Positions 22,472 through 30,976 of a DNA stretch of 35,957 nt are shown here, piece after piece. The position numbers and the translations under genes are program-made. Under the pieces are notes generated by a model. The model made no database searches. It saw only the letters and a list, made by a program, of their open reading frames with translations, and had not been told where the DNA came from. The DNA is taken from contig JADFPD010000010.1 in assembly GCA_022562475.1 (NCBI GenBank), forward strand, positions 1-35,957, read 5' to 3'. Source of the DNA: Chloroflexota bacterium (GTDB lineage: Bacteria; Chloroflexota; Dehalococcoidia; Lucifugimonadales; UBA3495). How positions within the stretch are numbered: the first letter of the stretch is position 1; each line of letters starts with the position of its first letter.

Positions 22472-23170
22472 TCAGCCCAGGTCGTCTAAGCAGGCCTCCA
22501 CGGGCTTGCTGATGCAGGAGAAGATGGGAGTGTCCAGAAGAGTGTAAGGCCGGGCCTTGGACTCCCGCAGTTCCATCACCAGGTCCAAGAAATGGGACGG
22601 GTCGTCGGTCTCGAACCCCAACATGAACTCCGGGTCGTCCAGACCGAACGAGTATGCGGTGCTGATCTTCACGTCGGGGTATTTATGCCCGATGACAAAG
22701 TGTTCGTTCATCAGCTCTTGACGTTCTTCCTTGGGCAGTTGGTACCACTCGTGGGTCTTGACAAAGGGGTAGATGAACAGGTACTTCCGGCCGATTATGC
22801 GCATGGTCGAGGAGCCCGTTCCCTCTTGGCCTTCGTGCTTATGGTCGTCGATGTACGGAGACCGGCGGGTCATGGCCAGGTATGAATGGGGCATAGTCAG
22901 GTACCGGGCCAATTCTGTGTGATTAACCCTGGCCATCAGATCATTGATAGCCTCCAGTTCCTCGCTCACCTTCCAGAGCAAGAAATCGACGTCGCCGCGG
23001 GTGCCTACCAGACTGTAGCTGGAAATAGACACGCGGTCGGAAAACTCACCCAACACCTCGGCAAATTGGGCCTTGCTGTCCTGACGTTCTTTCACCGGTA
23101 GGCGGCGCCACTCGGGGTCGACCTTGAAGAATGAGTACTTCACGAAATCCCGCCTGGCTTGTTCTGTCAT
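22472..23170 (-). CDS. Chlorite dismutase-family protein, probable HemQ (coproheme decarboxylase)
   Basis: A 232-residue member of the chlorite dismutase superfamily. The C-terminal half shows the HemQ pattern: KYLFIYPFVKTHEWYQLP with Tyr134 at the place of the catalytic tyrosine, then ELMNEHFVIGHKYPDVKIS with His157 as likely proximal haem ligand, then YSFGLDDPEFMLGFETDD and YTLLDTPIF. HemQ converts coproheme to haem b in the coproporphyrin-dependent pathway of Gram-positive-related bacteria. The context (next to aconitase, no hem genes) does not decide between HemQ and another family member. Gly or Gln of true chlorite dismutases is not clearly present. ATG 23170 is the only sensible start. 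Confidence 0.85.
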   Translation of the reverse strand: MTEQARRDFVKYSFFKVDPEWRRLPVKERQDSKAQFAEVLGEFSDRVSISSYSLVGTRGDVDFLLWKVSEELEAINDLMARVNHTELARYLTMPHSYLAMTRRSPYIDDHKHEGQEGTGSSTMRIIGRKYLFIYPFVKTHEWYQLPKEERQELMNEHFVIGHKYPDVKISTAYSFGLDDPEFMLGFETDDPSHFLDLVMELRESKARPYTLLDTPIFSCISKPVEACLDDLG

Positions 23171-23352
23171 CTAACCCTACTTCACCGTTTTGCCGAATCG
23201 ACGGGGGTACCCGCAGTCTAACGATGGATGCGGGGCCACCGGCATCATGATAGCAACGGCAAACAGCATGTGGCAATGTGACTGTGGACTGAGGCAACCT
23301 CCACAAATTTCGTTTCCGGGGCACTCAGATTTTCAGTAATTAAATATTATAA

Positions 23353-23380
23353 TTCATTTTCTTAATTTTTATGGTATAAT
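23353..23380 (+). promoter_or_regulatory. Sigma-70-type promoter for the DUF2089 operon
   Basis: A consensus TATAAT (23375-23380) follows TTCATT (23353-23358) at 16 bp in an AT-rich stretch. The leader is short (about 20 bases) and contains GAGGT before ATG 23408. Confidence 0.65.
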
Positions 23381-23407
23381 AGATTCACTTTATTGAGGTA
23401 TGTTGGC

Positions 23408-23770
23408 ATGCCCCAGGATTGGCAGCAGCTTACGAAGCTCACCGGGAACCGCCCCGTGTTGGTGGAGCGAGTCAGGCTGGAGGCCGAAGACACCGCCATC
23501 GAAGGCAGCTTTGAACTCCCGCCCCTGGCCCGCCTATCGGGCGACGACCAGATATTCGTCATTGCCTTTCTCCGCAGCCACGGCTCCATCAAAGAGATGG
23601 AGCGGGTCTTCGGCATCAGCTACCCCACGGTCAAGAACCGGCTGAACCGCATCGCCGGGCAATTCGAATTCGTCGACACTAACCCCCAGCCGCGCCAATC
23701 GGAGGTCCTCTCACAGTTGCAGCGGGGGGATATCAGCGCAGCGGAAGCGATCGAGAGGCTTTCGTCATGA
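23408..23770 (+). CDS. DUF2089-family protein, putative transcriptional regulator
   Basis: A 120-residue cytoplasmic protein. ATG 23408 follows GAGGT ten bases upstream; a TTG at 23393 is less likely. The middle part, LSGDDQIFVIAFLRSHGSIKEMERVFGISYPTVKNRLNRI-like, is a helix-turn-helix typical of the DUF2089 family. The C-terminus VLSQLQRGDISAAEAIERL is the usual small helix-turn motif also found in SHOCT-like domains. Related proteins sit beside YvlB-type and phage-shock-type membrane-stress genes. It overlaps the following membrane gene by four bases (ATGA), so the two are translationally coupled. Confidence 0.88.
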   Translation: MPQDWQQLTKLTGNRPVLVERVRLEAEDTAIEGSFELPPLARLSGDDQIFVIAFLRSHGSIKEMERVFGISYPTVKNRLNRIAGQFEFVDTNPQPRQSEVLSQLQRGDISAAEAIERLSS

Positions 23771-24045
23771 TCTGGCCCCCGTCATTTCTGCGAGTTAAGT
23801 TCGAGAACGAGTCCCACAAATTCAGCATTTGGCTTCCGCTATTCGTCATCTGGCCGTTCCTGCTGCTGGCCGCGGTGGTCCTGGCCCCAGTGGTGCTGGC
23901 GTTGGCCATCGTTTTCTGGTGGACCGGCTGGGGAAGGCCCATGCTTTATTCGGGACCAATTTTCTTCGCGATATTCTGCGCATTGCGCGGCCTGGAGATC
24001 GATGTCCGAAAACGAGATCAGCACGTGCATCTGAGTTTTCGATAA
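23767..24045 (+). CDS. Small membrane protein in the DUF2089 operon
   Basis: A 92-residue protein with one strongly hydrophobic block of about 45 residues (SIWLPLFVIWPFLLLAAVVLA and on to WWTGWG), which should form two membrane helices in a hairpin, followed by a short third hydrophobic stretch (YSGPIFFAIFCALRG) and a basic tail with RKRDQHVHLSFR. The start ATG overlaps the stop of the DUF2089 gene. No catalytic motif is visible. Genes in this position often encode a membrane partner of the SHOCT-like protein, so a role in membrane-stress sensing is plausible but unproven. Confidence 0.8.
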   Translation: MIWPPSFLRVKFENESHKFSIWLPLFVIWPFLLLAAVVLAPVVLALAIVFWWTGWGRPMLYSGPIFFAIFCALRGLEIDVRKRDQHVHLSFR

Positions 24046-24094
24046 CAGAATCCCTCTGGCTATCGCGCAGAGGATAATAACGGAGCGACTAACC

Positions 24095-24529
24095 ATGGAA
24101 AACAACCGCAGGCAGATCTTGGACATGTTGGCCGAGGGTAAGATTCAAGTCGAGGAAGCGGAACGCCTCCTCTCTCTGGTATCACCGGAGGCCGAGTCCG
24201 CAGGCTCCGGCCAGCGGCCAAAAGAGAGCCGCTCCTCAGCCAAGTATCTGTGTGTCCGCGTGGAGCCGGGGGAAAACGCGGATGAAGACCACGCCGAGCG
24301 CGTGAATATCCGGGTGCCCATGGCGCTGATCCGCGCCGGTGTCAAGCTGGCAACTGTTATCCCACGTTCTTCGGAGGATTCAGTGAACGAGGAACTAAAG
24401 AAAAGGGGAATCAAGTTCGAGATCGGCAGCTTGAAGGCCGAAGACCTGGATCCCTTGGTGGACGCGTTGCAAGACCTGGAGGTGGACGTGAATAACGGCC
24501 GCCACACGGTGCGCGTCTACGTTGAGTGA
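24095..24529 (+). CDS. SHOCT-like (YvlB N-terminal type) protein
   Basis: A 144-residue protein. The N-terminal 30 residues, RRQILDMLAEGKIQVEEAERLLSL, are the short helical-hairpin domain that begins YvlB/LiaX-like proteins. A low-complexity linker (about 32-50) leads to a beta-rich domain (KYLCVRVEPGE, RVNIRVPMALIRAGVKLATVIP, KFEIGSLKAEDLDPLVDALQ) ending in VDVNNGRHTVRVYVE. The family is tied to cell-envelope stress in Firmicutes and Actinobacteria. Third gene of the operon, 49 bp after the membrane gene, with GGAGCGAC before ATG 24095. Confidence 0.85.
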   Translation: MENNRRQILDMLAEGKIQVEEAERLLSLVSPEAESAGSGQRPKESRSSAKYLCVRVEPGENADEDHAERVNIRVPMALIRAGVKLATVIPRSSEDSVNEELKKRGIKFEIGSLKAEDLDPLVDALQDLEVDVNNGRHTVRVYVE

Positions 24530-24653
24530 TCCGGGCGTGGTCCGGAAATAGACCATCGCCTCGTTGCTTTACCATCTGGCGGTGCTACAATCTCCGGGTG
24601 CCCCTGCAGGGGGCTGGAATCACCCGGAGAATGGCAGAATCGAGGTTGTAGCG

Positions 24654-25601
24654 ATGGTAGCTTTAGGCTCAGGGGCTTTCACTTACGAGGTAGAAGAGGG
24701 TTGGGGCAAGCTCCCCGACGGTTGGTCGTTCAAAGAGTGCGCCGCGGTCGGCGTGGACTCCCAGGACAACGTGTACGTTTTCAACCGGGGCGAGCACCCC
24801 ATGATCGTCTTCGACAAGGACGGCAATTTCCTCCGTTCTTGGGGCGAGGGTCTGTACCCCAGGGCCCACGGCATCACGATGGGGCCCGACGACAGCATCT
24901 ACCTGACCGACGACGGCGACCACACCGTACGCAAGTGCAAGTTGGACGGCACCGTCATCTTCACCCTGGGCATCAGCGGCAAGCCGGCGCCTTTCATGAG
25001 CGGCGACCCCTTCAACCGCTGCACCCACGTCGCCCTTGACCCGCAGACAGCCGAATTCTACGTATCGGACGGCTACGGCAACGCCAGGGTCCACAAGTAC
25101 TCTCCGGACGGCAAGCTGCTATTCTCCTGGGGCGAGTCGGGCACCGGACCGGGACAGTTCAACATCGCCCACAACATCTGCACCGACAAAGACGGCTGGG
25201 TCTATGTGGCCGACCGGGAGAACCAGCGGGTGCAGGTCTTCGACAAGAACGGCAAGTTCGAGACCCAGTGGAGGGACATGGCCCGGCCCTGCGGCCTGTT
25301 CATCGACACCAGCGGCGACCAACGGGTCTACGTAGGCGAGCTGGGCGTGGCCATCGGTCCCAACGACCAAGCTTCCGGCCTTGGGCCTCGCATCGGCATC
25401 ATGGACCTGAAAGGCAATTACCTGGCCAAGCTGGGGGACATCGCCGAGAGCGAGAAACCCGGCAGCTTCATCGCCCCCCACGGCGTGTGCATCAACTCCA
25501 AGGGCGACATCTTCGTGGGCGAGGTCTCGTGGACCCACACGGGCAGCCGCCTCAACCCGCCGCGTGAGGTCCGGTCCCTGCAAAAATTGACCAAGAAGTA
25601 G
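24654..25601 (+). CDS. NHL-repeat beta-propeller protein (peptidylglycine amidating lyase-like)
   Basis: A 315-residue protein built of NHL repeats forming a six-bladed propeller. Repeat marks are AAVGVDSQDNVYVFNRGEHPMIVFDKDG, SIYLTDDGDHTVRK, EFYVSDGYGNARVHKYSPDG, HNICTDKDGWVYVADRENQRVQVFDKNG-like patterns and the final HGVCINSKGDIFVGEVSW. The arrangement matches the peptidyl-alpha-hydroxyglycine alpha-amidating lyase-like group common in Chloroflexota and other environmental bacteria. No signal peptide is seen, so it seems cytoplasmic. ATG 24654 follows GAGG nine bases upstream; the frame is open to 24564, but that part lacks homology. Ligand or substrate unknown. Confidence 0.85.
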   Translation: MVALGSGAFTYEVEEGWGKLPDGWSFKECAAVGVDSQDNVYVFNRGEHPMIVFDKDGNFLRSWGEGLYPRAHGITMGPDDSIYLTDDGDHTVRKCKLDGTVIFTLGISGKPAPFMSGDPFNRCTHVALDPQTAEFYVSDGYGNARVHKYSPDGKLLFSWGESGTGPGQFNIAHNICTDKDGWVYVADRENQRVQVFDKNGKFETQWRDMARPCGLFIDTSGDQRVYVGELGVAIGPNDQASGLGPRIGIMDLKGNYLAKLGDIAESEKPGSFIAPHGVCINSKGDIFVGEVSWTHTGSRLNPPREVRSLQKLTKK

Positions 25602-25720
25602 GGCAGGTTGTCAGCGGGCAGCCCTTCGACAGGTCTGATTCCATCGAGACTATCGACCCCGGCCGGAGCACAGGGTGAGCGGGTTGCCTCTTAGAAAATT
25701 GGCCGCCTTGAACAAAGATT

Positions 25721-25758
25721 TCCCCCATCCTAACCTTTCCCCGTGCGCGGGAGAATGG
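25721..25758 (-). repeat. Dispersed repeat, family 2, copy 2 (inverse orientation)
   Basis: Inverse copy of the element at 14922-14960, with CCCCATCCTAACCTTTCCCC and a short GC hairpin CCGTGCGCGG. The ATG at 25755 lies in it, which argues against that ATG being the start of comB. A fragment of repeat family 1 lies nearby (25622-25633). Confidence 0.7.
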
Positions 25759-25784
25759 ATTTTCCATACGGAGCGATCAACAAC

Positions 25785-26474
25785 ATGGAAGTAAGACTTG
25801 GCAGCTTGGTGCCTGACGCCAGGGAAGCCCAAGGGACCACGATCATCATCGACGTGTTCCGGGCATTCACCACGGCGGCCATCGCCTTTGACCATGGGGC
25901 GACGGAGATCATCTTGGTGGCCGAGCCCGAGGAGGCCTTAGAACTGCACCGCCGCGGCGTGGGCGACCTCCTCATGGGCGAGGTGGCCGGCAAGCGGCCC
26001 GAGGGCTTCGATTTCGGGAATTCTCCCTACGAGATCTCCCAGGTCGACCTGGCGGGTAAGTCGTTGGTCCAGTCCACCAGAGCCGGCACGGTGGGCGTGG
26101 CGGCGGCAGTGAACGCGTCAGAAATCTACCTGTGCTCCTTTGTGGTCGCCCAAGCAACGGTGGACGCCATCAGGAGCGATGGGCCGGAGTTGGTCTCCGT
26201 GATTGCCATGGGAGACGAGGGTTTCAACCGGTCCGACGAGGATGAACACTGCGGCATGTACCTTCGGAACATATTGGAAGACCGAAAGCCCGACTTTGAC
26301 GCAGTGAAGACCCTGATACTGGCTGGCGGAGCAACCCAAAAGTTCTTCGACCCCCGGCAGTCCCAGTACCATCCCGAAGATGTGACGCTGGCCCTGGAGG
26401 CCGACCGTTATTCATTCGCCATGAAGATCAGCCGGGAAGACGGTCTGCTGGTGGCCCGTAAGCACGCCGTTTAG
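25785..26474 (+). CDS. comB: 2-phosphosulfolactate phosphatase family protein
   Basis: A 229-residue protein of the ComB family. In methanogens ComB removes phosphate from 2-phosphosulfolactate during coenzyme M synthesis; in bacteria the family is linked to sulfolactate metabolism. Recognised by TTIIIDVFRAFTTAA near the N-terminus, LLMGEVAGKRPEGFDFGNSP, KSLVQSTRAGTVGV, and the acidic DEGFNRSDEDEHCGMYL. ATG 25785 is chosen; the in-frame ATG at 25755 lies inside a dispersed repeat. Its last bases overlap the stop of the FAD enzyme on the other strand. No other coenzyme M or sulfolactate gene is nearby, so its real substrate is open. Confidence 0.9.
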   Translation: MEVRLGSLVPDAREAQGTTIIIDVFRAFTTAAIAFDHGATEIILVAEPEEALELHRRGVGDLLMGEVAGKRPEGFDFGNSPYEISQVDLAGKSLVQSTRAGTVGVAAAVNASEIYLCSFVVAQATVDAIRSDGPELVSVIAMGDEGFNRSDEDEHCGMYLRNILEDRKPDFDAVKTLILAGGATQKFFDPRQSQYHPEDVTLALEADRYSFAMKISREDGLLVARKHAV

Positions 26475-27598
26475 ACCTTGGCGGGGAACCGGTCCAACTT
26501 CAGGTGCTCGGCGCCGGCAATGTCCGCTTTGCCGTAAGCGATCAGGTCCAACACCGTATGGGCCATGCCGGTGCTCCAGAGGATGCCCTTGCGGCCCGCC
26601 CCGGTGGCGACGTAGAGGTTGTCCCAGCCGGTGACCTTATCCACGATGGGCATCCCGTCGGCCGACATTGGGCGGAGGCAGGCGGTCTGCTGCAACAGTT
26701 CGGCATCGTTCATACCGGGAATCATCTTCAAGAAATCGGCCATGATGCTGTCCCGGGCGGCGGAGTTGGTACTGACGTCGAAGCCGGTCTGTTCTTCCGT
26801 GGTGCCGGCCCAGATGAGACCGTCGGACTTGGTCGCCACATAACTGTGTGCGTAGTTCACGGCCAGTTTGAGCGGATCATGGGAAGTCCGCAGCCTCAGG
26901 ATCTGTCCCTTCAGGGGTGTCACGGGTATGTCCACCCCGCACCATTCCGAGGCCAGACCGGTCCATGGCCCCATGGCCAGCACGACGATTCCGGCGTTGA
27001 TGCTGCCATTCTCCAATTTGACGCCGGTACACCGGTCTCCTTCACTGATCAGGCCGGTGGCCCGGCGTTGGACCATCTCCACCCCGTAGCGCTCACCGGC
27101 GCGCAAGGCCGCCAGGATGAACCGGTAGGGCTCCAGGGCGCCCGGACTCTGCTCAAACAGCGCACCCGTACACTCGCCACTCACCTGGGGTTCCAACTCT
27201 CTGGCTTGGCGGTTGTCCACCCATTCAACGTTGAACCCGCCCACGTCCTTCATCCATTCAACGTCCTTCTTGGCGGTGCGGGTTTCCTCGTCGGTAAATG
27301 CCAGGTTGAGCCGGTCCCGGAGTTCGAATCCCACGTCGATCCCGGTGGCGTCGTGAAGCTCCCTGGCCAGACTCCGGTGGCGGCCATAGCACCAAAGGCT
27401 AAATTCCAGCAGCGGCTCCGGAAGGCCCACTCCGGTCAGAGGGTCCAGGCCGCCAAACGCGAACCCCGAGGCGTGGGCGCCCAAAGAGTCCGCCTCCAAG
27501 ATCGTGACCTTATAGCCCCGGCGGCCCAACAGATAGCCGCTGAGGCAAGCAACGATCCCTCCGCCAACGATCACCACATCACTTGAACCAGTGGTCAA
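26471..27598 (-). CDS. FAD-dependent amine oxidoreductase (DAO family)
   Basis: A 375-residue flavoprotein of the D-amino-acid-oxidase superfamily, resembling glycine oxidase and sarcosine oxidase. The N-terminal Rossmann motif is VVIVGGGIVACLSGYLLGRRGYKV with the acidic residue closing the second strand (LEAD). TPLKGQILRL and RPMSADGMPIVDKV, then LYVATGAGRKGILWSTGMA, are the usual FAD-binding and substrate-pocket motifs of the C-terminal half. It probably oxidises a secondary amine or amino acid and passes electrons to O2. Its stop codon overlaps that of comB; the genes converge. Confidence 0.9.
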   Translation of the reverse strand: MTTGSSDVVIVGGGIVACLSGYLLGRRGYKVTILEADSLGAHASGFAFGGLDPLTGVGLPEPLLEFSLWCYGRHRSLARELHDATGIDVGFELRDRLNLAFTDEETRTAKKDVEWMKDVGGFNVEWVDNRQARELEPQVSGECTGALFEQSPGALEPYRFILAALRAGERYGVEMVQRRATGLISEGDRCTGVKLENGSINAGIVVLAMGPWTGLASEWCGVDIPVTPLKGQILRLRTSHDPLKLAVNYAHSYVATKSDGLIWAGTTEEQTGFDVSTNSAARDSIMADFLKMIPGMNDAELLQQTACLRPMSADGMPIVDKVTGWDNLYVATGAGRKGILWSTGMAHTVLDLIAYGKADIAGAEHLKLDRFPAKV

Positions 27599-27728
27599 AT
27601 TATTTCTCTCTCTTTTCCCGCATGACCTAAGGAAGAATCAGGCGGGTCTTAATGTCCGTTATCGAGCTTATCACGGGCACGGCGCGAGTGTAATCACCTT
27701 CATCGAGTATGGCCCGTTTGCGGCCGGG

Positions 27729-28565
27729 TTATAGGCCTTTGAACCAGACTTCAAACCGGTCCAGAAGGGCCATATCGCCCTGGACCGCCAGCTTGCCGAG
27801 ATGGATGCCGTCGGCCGCGGTCAGCCGTCCATAGGTGAACAGCAGGTACTGCTCGCCGGTGGCGGAGAGCGAAAGGTCTGCCTCCGGCGCATCTCCGGGC
27901 GCCATCTGGAATGCGTCGCCGGTCACGGTCATCCGGTAACGTTCGGAATCCACGTTGAAACCGTAGACCACCGGCTTGGGCAATCGGGCCGAGGGCCGGA
28001 AGCACATGCCCAGCCAACTGGGCGACATATCCAAAAGCACCGGCACGCAGTCGGGGTCGAGGCCGGCGCCGGGCTGAAACGCAGAGCGTATGTCCCAATC
28101 GTGGATGGCCAACTCCTGGATGCGCAGTTCCACGTACGATTCCGCCGGCATAGCTCCCCGGCGGGCGTGCCAGCACAGAGTGTCCCACGAACTTTTGGCG
28201 AATTCGTCGAACTCCCGGTGGAGTTTCTCGTAGCTGGCGTCGAAGGCATCCAAAAAGCGGCCGGCCAGTTGGTTGCGGCGGTCGATGTCCCGCTGGGCGT
28301 TGATCGCGGACAGGGCCGCCGGCTCCAGGGGGACGAACCCGGCCGGAGGGTTGGAATCGCCGCCCCGGCCCCGCTCCATGCTTTCGGCCTGCCGTTCCGC
28401 GCCGCCGATCAGGTGACTGACCACATCCCGCACCTCCCATTCGGTACAGGCGCTCTGCAGTTCCCATTGCTCCGGAGTCAACTCACCCAGGTATGCCCTG
28501 ATGTTGGCGGCCAACCCCTTGGCCACCGCCACCCGGTGCTCGATCTCGGTCATTTCACCCGCCAT
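27729..28565 (-). CDS. Maleylpyruvate isomerase-family mycothiol-dependent-type protein
   Basis: A 278-residue protein with an N-terminal DinB/MDMPI four-helix bundle and a C-terminal SCP2-like domain. The likely metal ligands are the His of VVSHLIGG and the Glu and His of ELRIQELAIHDWDI, as in mycothiol-dependent maleylpyruvate isomerase. ATG 28565 follows AGGAG eight bases upstream; the frame runs further to 28610 without support. The family acts on thiol conjugates or aromatic breakdown products in Actinobacteria. In a non-mycothiol organism the thiol is uncertain. It lies head-to-head with the LLM gene at 28679, 113 bp apart. Confidence 0.83.
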   Translation of the reverse strand: MAGEMTEIEHRVAVAKGLAANIRAYLGELTPEQWELQSACTEWEVRDVVSHLIGGAERQAESMERGRGGDSNPPAGFVPLEPAALSAINAQRDIDRRNQLAGRFLDAFDASYEKLHREFDEFAKSSWDTLCWHARRGAMPAESYVELRIQELAIHDWDIRSAFQPGAGLDPDCVPVLLDMSPSWLGMCFRPSARLPKPVVYGFNVDSERYRMTVTGDAFQMAPGDAPEADLSLSATGEQYLLFTYGRLTAADGIHLGKLAVQGDMALLDRFEVWFKGL

Positions 28566-28678
28566 TTCAACTGCTCCTATGTTCTTGGTCAGGGCCGGTG
28601 GCATCGGCATCGGTGTTCTTGTACAATCTCAGGCAACCGCGCGAGGGACATTGAACCGTCAAAAAGGACAACTCAGCC

Positions 28679-29896
28679 ATGAAATTGTGCTTCTTTCACC
28701 TGATGCCCTACCAGGACCTGCCCGATAACTTCGAGAAAGATTATCACAGCGTGTGGGTAGACGCACCCAACTCCCTTTTCGACCCGGAGAAGGGGCACCG
28801 CATGTACAACGATTTTCTGGACGAGTTGGAATATGCCGAGGCCATGGGCTTCGATGCCATCTGCGTCAACGAGCACCACGGCAACGCCTACGGGATGATG
28901 CCCTCGCCCAACCTGATGGCGTCGGCCATGATTCGGGCCACATCCAAGGCGGCCATCGTGGTGCTGGGCAACAGCCTGGCCCTCTACAACCCGCCAATCA
29001 GGGTGGCCGAAGAGATGGCCATGCTGGACGTATTGAGCGGCGGGCGGCTGATCGCCGGTTTCCCTTTGGGCACCTCGATGGACACCATCTTCGGCTACGG
29101 CCAGGTCCCGGCCACGCTGCGGGAGAAGTATCAAGAAGCCCATGACCTGGTGATCAAGGCCTGGAAGGAACGGGAGCCCTTTTCCTTCAATGGGAAATTC
29201 ACCCAACTCCGCTACGTGAACATCTGGCCCCGGCCCTACCAGCAGCCCCACCCTCCCATCTGGGTGCCCGGCAGCGGCAGCCTGGAGACCTGGGACTGGA
29301 CCATCAAGAACGATTACGTCTATTGCTACCTCAGCTATTCCGGGTACAAGGTGGGCAAGACCATCCTGGATGGTTTCTGGGACGAGATGGAGCGTCAGGG
29401 CAAGGAGTTCAATCCATACCACGCCGGGTTCCTTCAACTCGTCGCGGTCTCGGAGACCGACGAGCAAGCCCAGGAATACAAGGACTCCATCGAGTATTTC
29501 TTCAAGAAGAGCCTGCACATCCCCGCCGGCTACGCCAACCCGCCCGGCTACCGGACGGTAAAGACCAACGCTTCAGCGGCCAGCGCAACCACCATGCAGT
29601 CCCGGACGAAACAGCACACCGATTTCACCTGGACCGACTATCTGGAGGCGGGCAACGTCATCGTGGGCAGCCCGGAGACCGTCGTCCAAGAGTTGACCCA
29701 TGCAGTAAAGGAACTGCGCGTGGGCAACCTGATGCTGCTGCTCCAATTCGGCGACATGCCCAAGGAACTGGCCATGAAGAACACCACCCTGTTCGCCAAC
29801 GAGGTCATGCCTCACGTTAGGGACCTCTGGTCGGAGTACGAGACCCGCTGGTGGCCGGAGAAGTTGATGAGCGCCGCCCATGGCGCCGGCCGGTAA
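28679..29896 (+). CDS. LLM-class flavin-dependent monooxygenase
   Basis: A 405-residue luciferase-like monooxygenase, longer than the one at 10396 and only distantly like it. Marks: FDAICVNEHHGNAYGMMPSP with the conserved EHH, IVVLGNSLALYNPPIRVAEE, LDVLSGGRLIAGFPLGTSMD, the NIWPRPYQQPHPPIWVPGSG block, and NVIVGSPETVVQEL near the end. It needs reduced flavin from another protein and inserts oxygen into an organic substrate. A haloalkane dehalogenase follows after 15 bp, so the two are probably one operon and may serve the breakdown of a halogenated or similar compound. The substrate is inferred from that neighbour only. Confidence 0.93.
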   Translation: MKLCFFHLMPYQDLPDNFEKDYHSVWVDAPNSLFDPEKGHRMYNDFLDELEYAEAMGFDAICVNEHHGNAYGMMPSPNLMASAMIRATSKAAIVVLGNSLALYNPPIRVAEEMAMLDVLSGGRLIAGFPLGTSMDTIFGYGQVPATLREKYQEAHDLVIKAWKEREPFSFNGKFTQLRYVNIWPRPYQQPHPPIWVPGSGSLETWDWTIKNDYVYCYLSYSGYKVGKTILDGFWDEMERQGKEFNPYHAGFLQLVAVSETDEQAQEYKDSIEYFFKKSLHIPAGYANPPGYRTVKTNASAASATTMQSRTKQHTDFTWTDYLEAGNVIVGSPETVVQELTHAVKELRVGNLMLLLQFGDMPKELAMKNTTLFANEVMPHVRDLWSEYETRWWPEKLMSAAHGAGR

Positions 29897-29911
29897 AGGG
29901 ACGGACCCATC

Positions 29912-30793
29912 TTGACACAAGAATCAATCTCAGTTGACGACCCTCATCCACGCCGGCGGATCGCCGCCGGCGGGACCGAGATCTCCTACGTGGATACCGG
30001 CGCCGGGGACCCGATAGTTTTCCTCCACGGGAACCCTACGTCGTCCTATCTGTGGCGCAACGTGATACCCCATCTGAGTCCCGTCGGTAGGTGCCTGGCG
30101 CCAGACCTGATGGGCATGGGCGAATCGGGAAGCGCCCCCAACGACTCCTACCGGTTCACCGACCACAGCGCCGTCTTGGACCAATGGTTCGATGCCATGG
30201 GCCTGACCGGCGGCGTTACCTTGGTGGTCCACGACTGGGGCTCAGCCCTGGGCTTCCACTGGGCCAAACGGCATCCGGAACGCATCAAGGGCCTGGTCTA
30301 CATGGAGGCCATCGTCCGCCCGGTGACCTGGGAGGAATGGCCGGAGGCCGCACGCCAGGTTTTCCGGGGGTTCCGGTCCCCCGCGGGCGAGGAGATGGTG
30401 CTGGAGAAGAATATCTTCGTGGAGCGGGTCCTGCCGGGCAGTATCCTCCGGGGACTGACCCAAGAGGAGATGGAGGTCTACCGCCGTCCCTATCTGGAAC
30501 CCGGAGAATCGCGGCGGCCTACCCTGACCTGGCCGAGGGAGATTCCCATCGATGGCGAGCCCGAGGACGTGGTGCGGACCGTGTCCGAATACGGAGAGTG
30601 GCTGGCCGCAAGCGAGACGCCCAAGCTATTCATCAATGCCGAGCCGGGAGCGATACTCACCGGACCCCAGCGGGAGTTCTGCCGGTCATGGCCCAACCAG
30701 CAAGAAGTGACGGTCAAGGGAATACACTTCATCCAGGAGGACTCGCCGGCCGAGATCGGGCGGGCGATCGCCGACTGGTACGGGACGATCTAG
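29912..30793 (+). CDS. dhaA: Haloalkane dehalogenase
   Basis: A 293-residue alpha/beta hydrolase with the full catalytic set of subfamily HLD-II: Asn41 in [12 protein letters not shown], nucleophile Asp108 and halide-binding Trp109 in [13 protein letters not shown], catalytic acid Glu132 in [16 protein letters not shown], and base His272 in [10 protein letters not shown]. The residue numbers nearly equal those of Rhodococcus DhaA. It hydrolyses a carbon-halogen bond to alcohol and halide. The TTG start at 29912 follows GGGACGGA. It comes 15 bp after the LLM gene and is followed by a dispersed repeat. Real substrate not known; related enzymes also occur without a known halide substrate. Confidence 0.95.
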   Translation: MTQESISVDDPHPRRRIAAGGTEISYVDTGAGDPIVFLHGNPTSSYLWRNVIPHLSPVGRCLAPDLMGMGESGSAPNDSYRFTDHSAVLDQWFDAMGLTGGVTLVVHDWGSALGFHWAKRHPERIKGLVYMEAIVRPVTWEEWPEAARQVFRGFRSPAGEEMVLEKNIFVERVLPGSILRGLTQEEMEVYRRPYLEPGESRRPTLTWPREIPIDGEPEDVVRTVSEYGEWLAASETPKLFINAEPGAILTGPQREFCRSWPNQQEVTVKGIHFIQEDSPAEIGRAIADWYGTI

Positions 30794-30843
30794 ATAATCA
30801 TCTGCCAATAAGTAGACCCAGGTATGGCAGGCGGTCCCTGCAC

Positions 30844-30914
30844 CGTTCGTGGTGAGCTTGTCGGACCACCTTGCCTGAAGAGCGGTCCTTCAACAGGCTC
30901 AGGACGAACGGGTA
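30844..30914. repeat. Palindromic dispersed repeat, family 1, copy 2
   Basis: CGTTCGT (30844-30850) pairs with ACGAACG (30904-30910). Inside, GGTGAGCTTGTCGGACC is matched in inverted sense by GGTCCTTCAACAGGCTCAGG. It has the same plan as 11480-11556 and lies in the gap between dhaA and the next hydrolase. Confidence 0.8.
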
Positions 30915-30976
30915 ATAACCAATCATTTGGTTATTATGAACTGGGCTAAAGCCCCCCATTAAATGACGGAGTACGC

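Noticed and set aside
26504-27586. A 360-codon open frame on the plus strand
   Set aside because: It is antisense to the FAD oxidoreductase and results from high-GC codon bias.
26471-27598. The FAD enzyme as NadB (L-aspartate oxidase)
   Set aside because: It has the DAO/glycine-oxidase layout and length and lacks the succinate-dehydrogenase-like motifs of NadB.
28673-29518. A 281-codon minus-strand frame
   Set aside because: It is antisense to the clearly real LLM monooxygenase.
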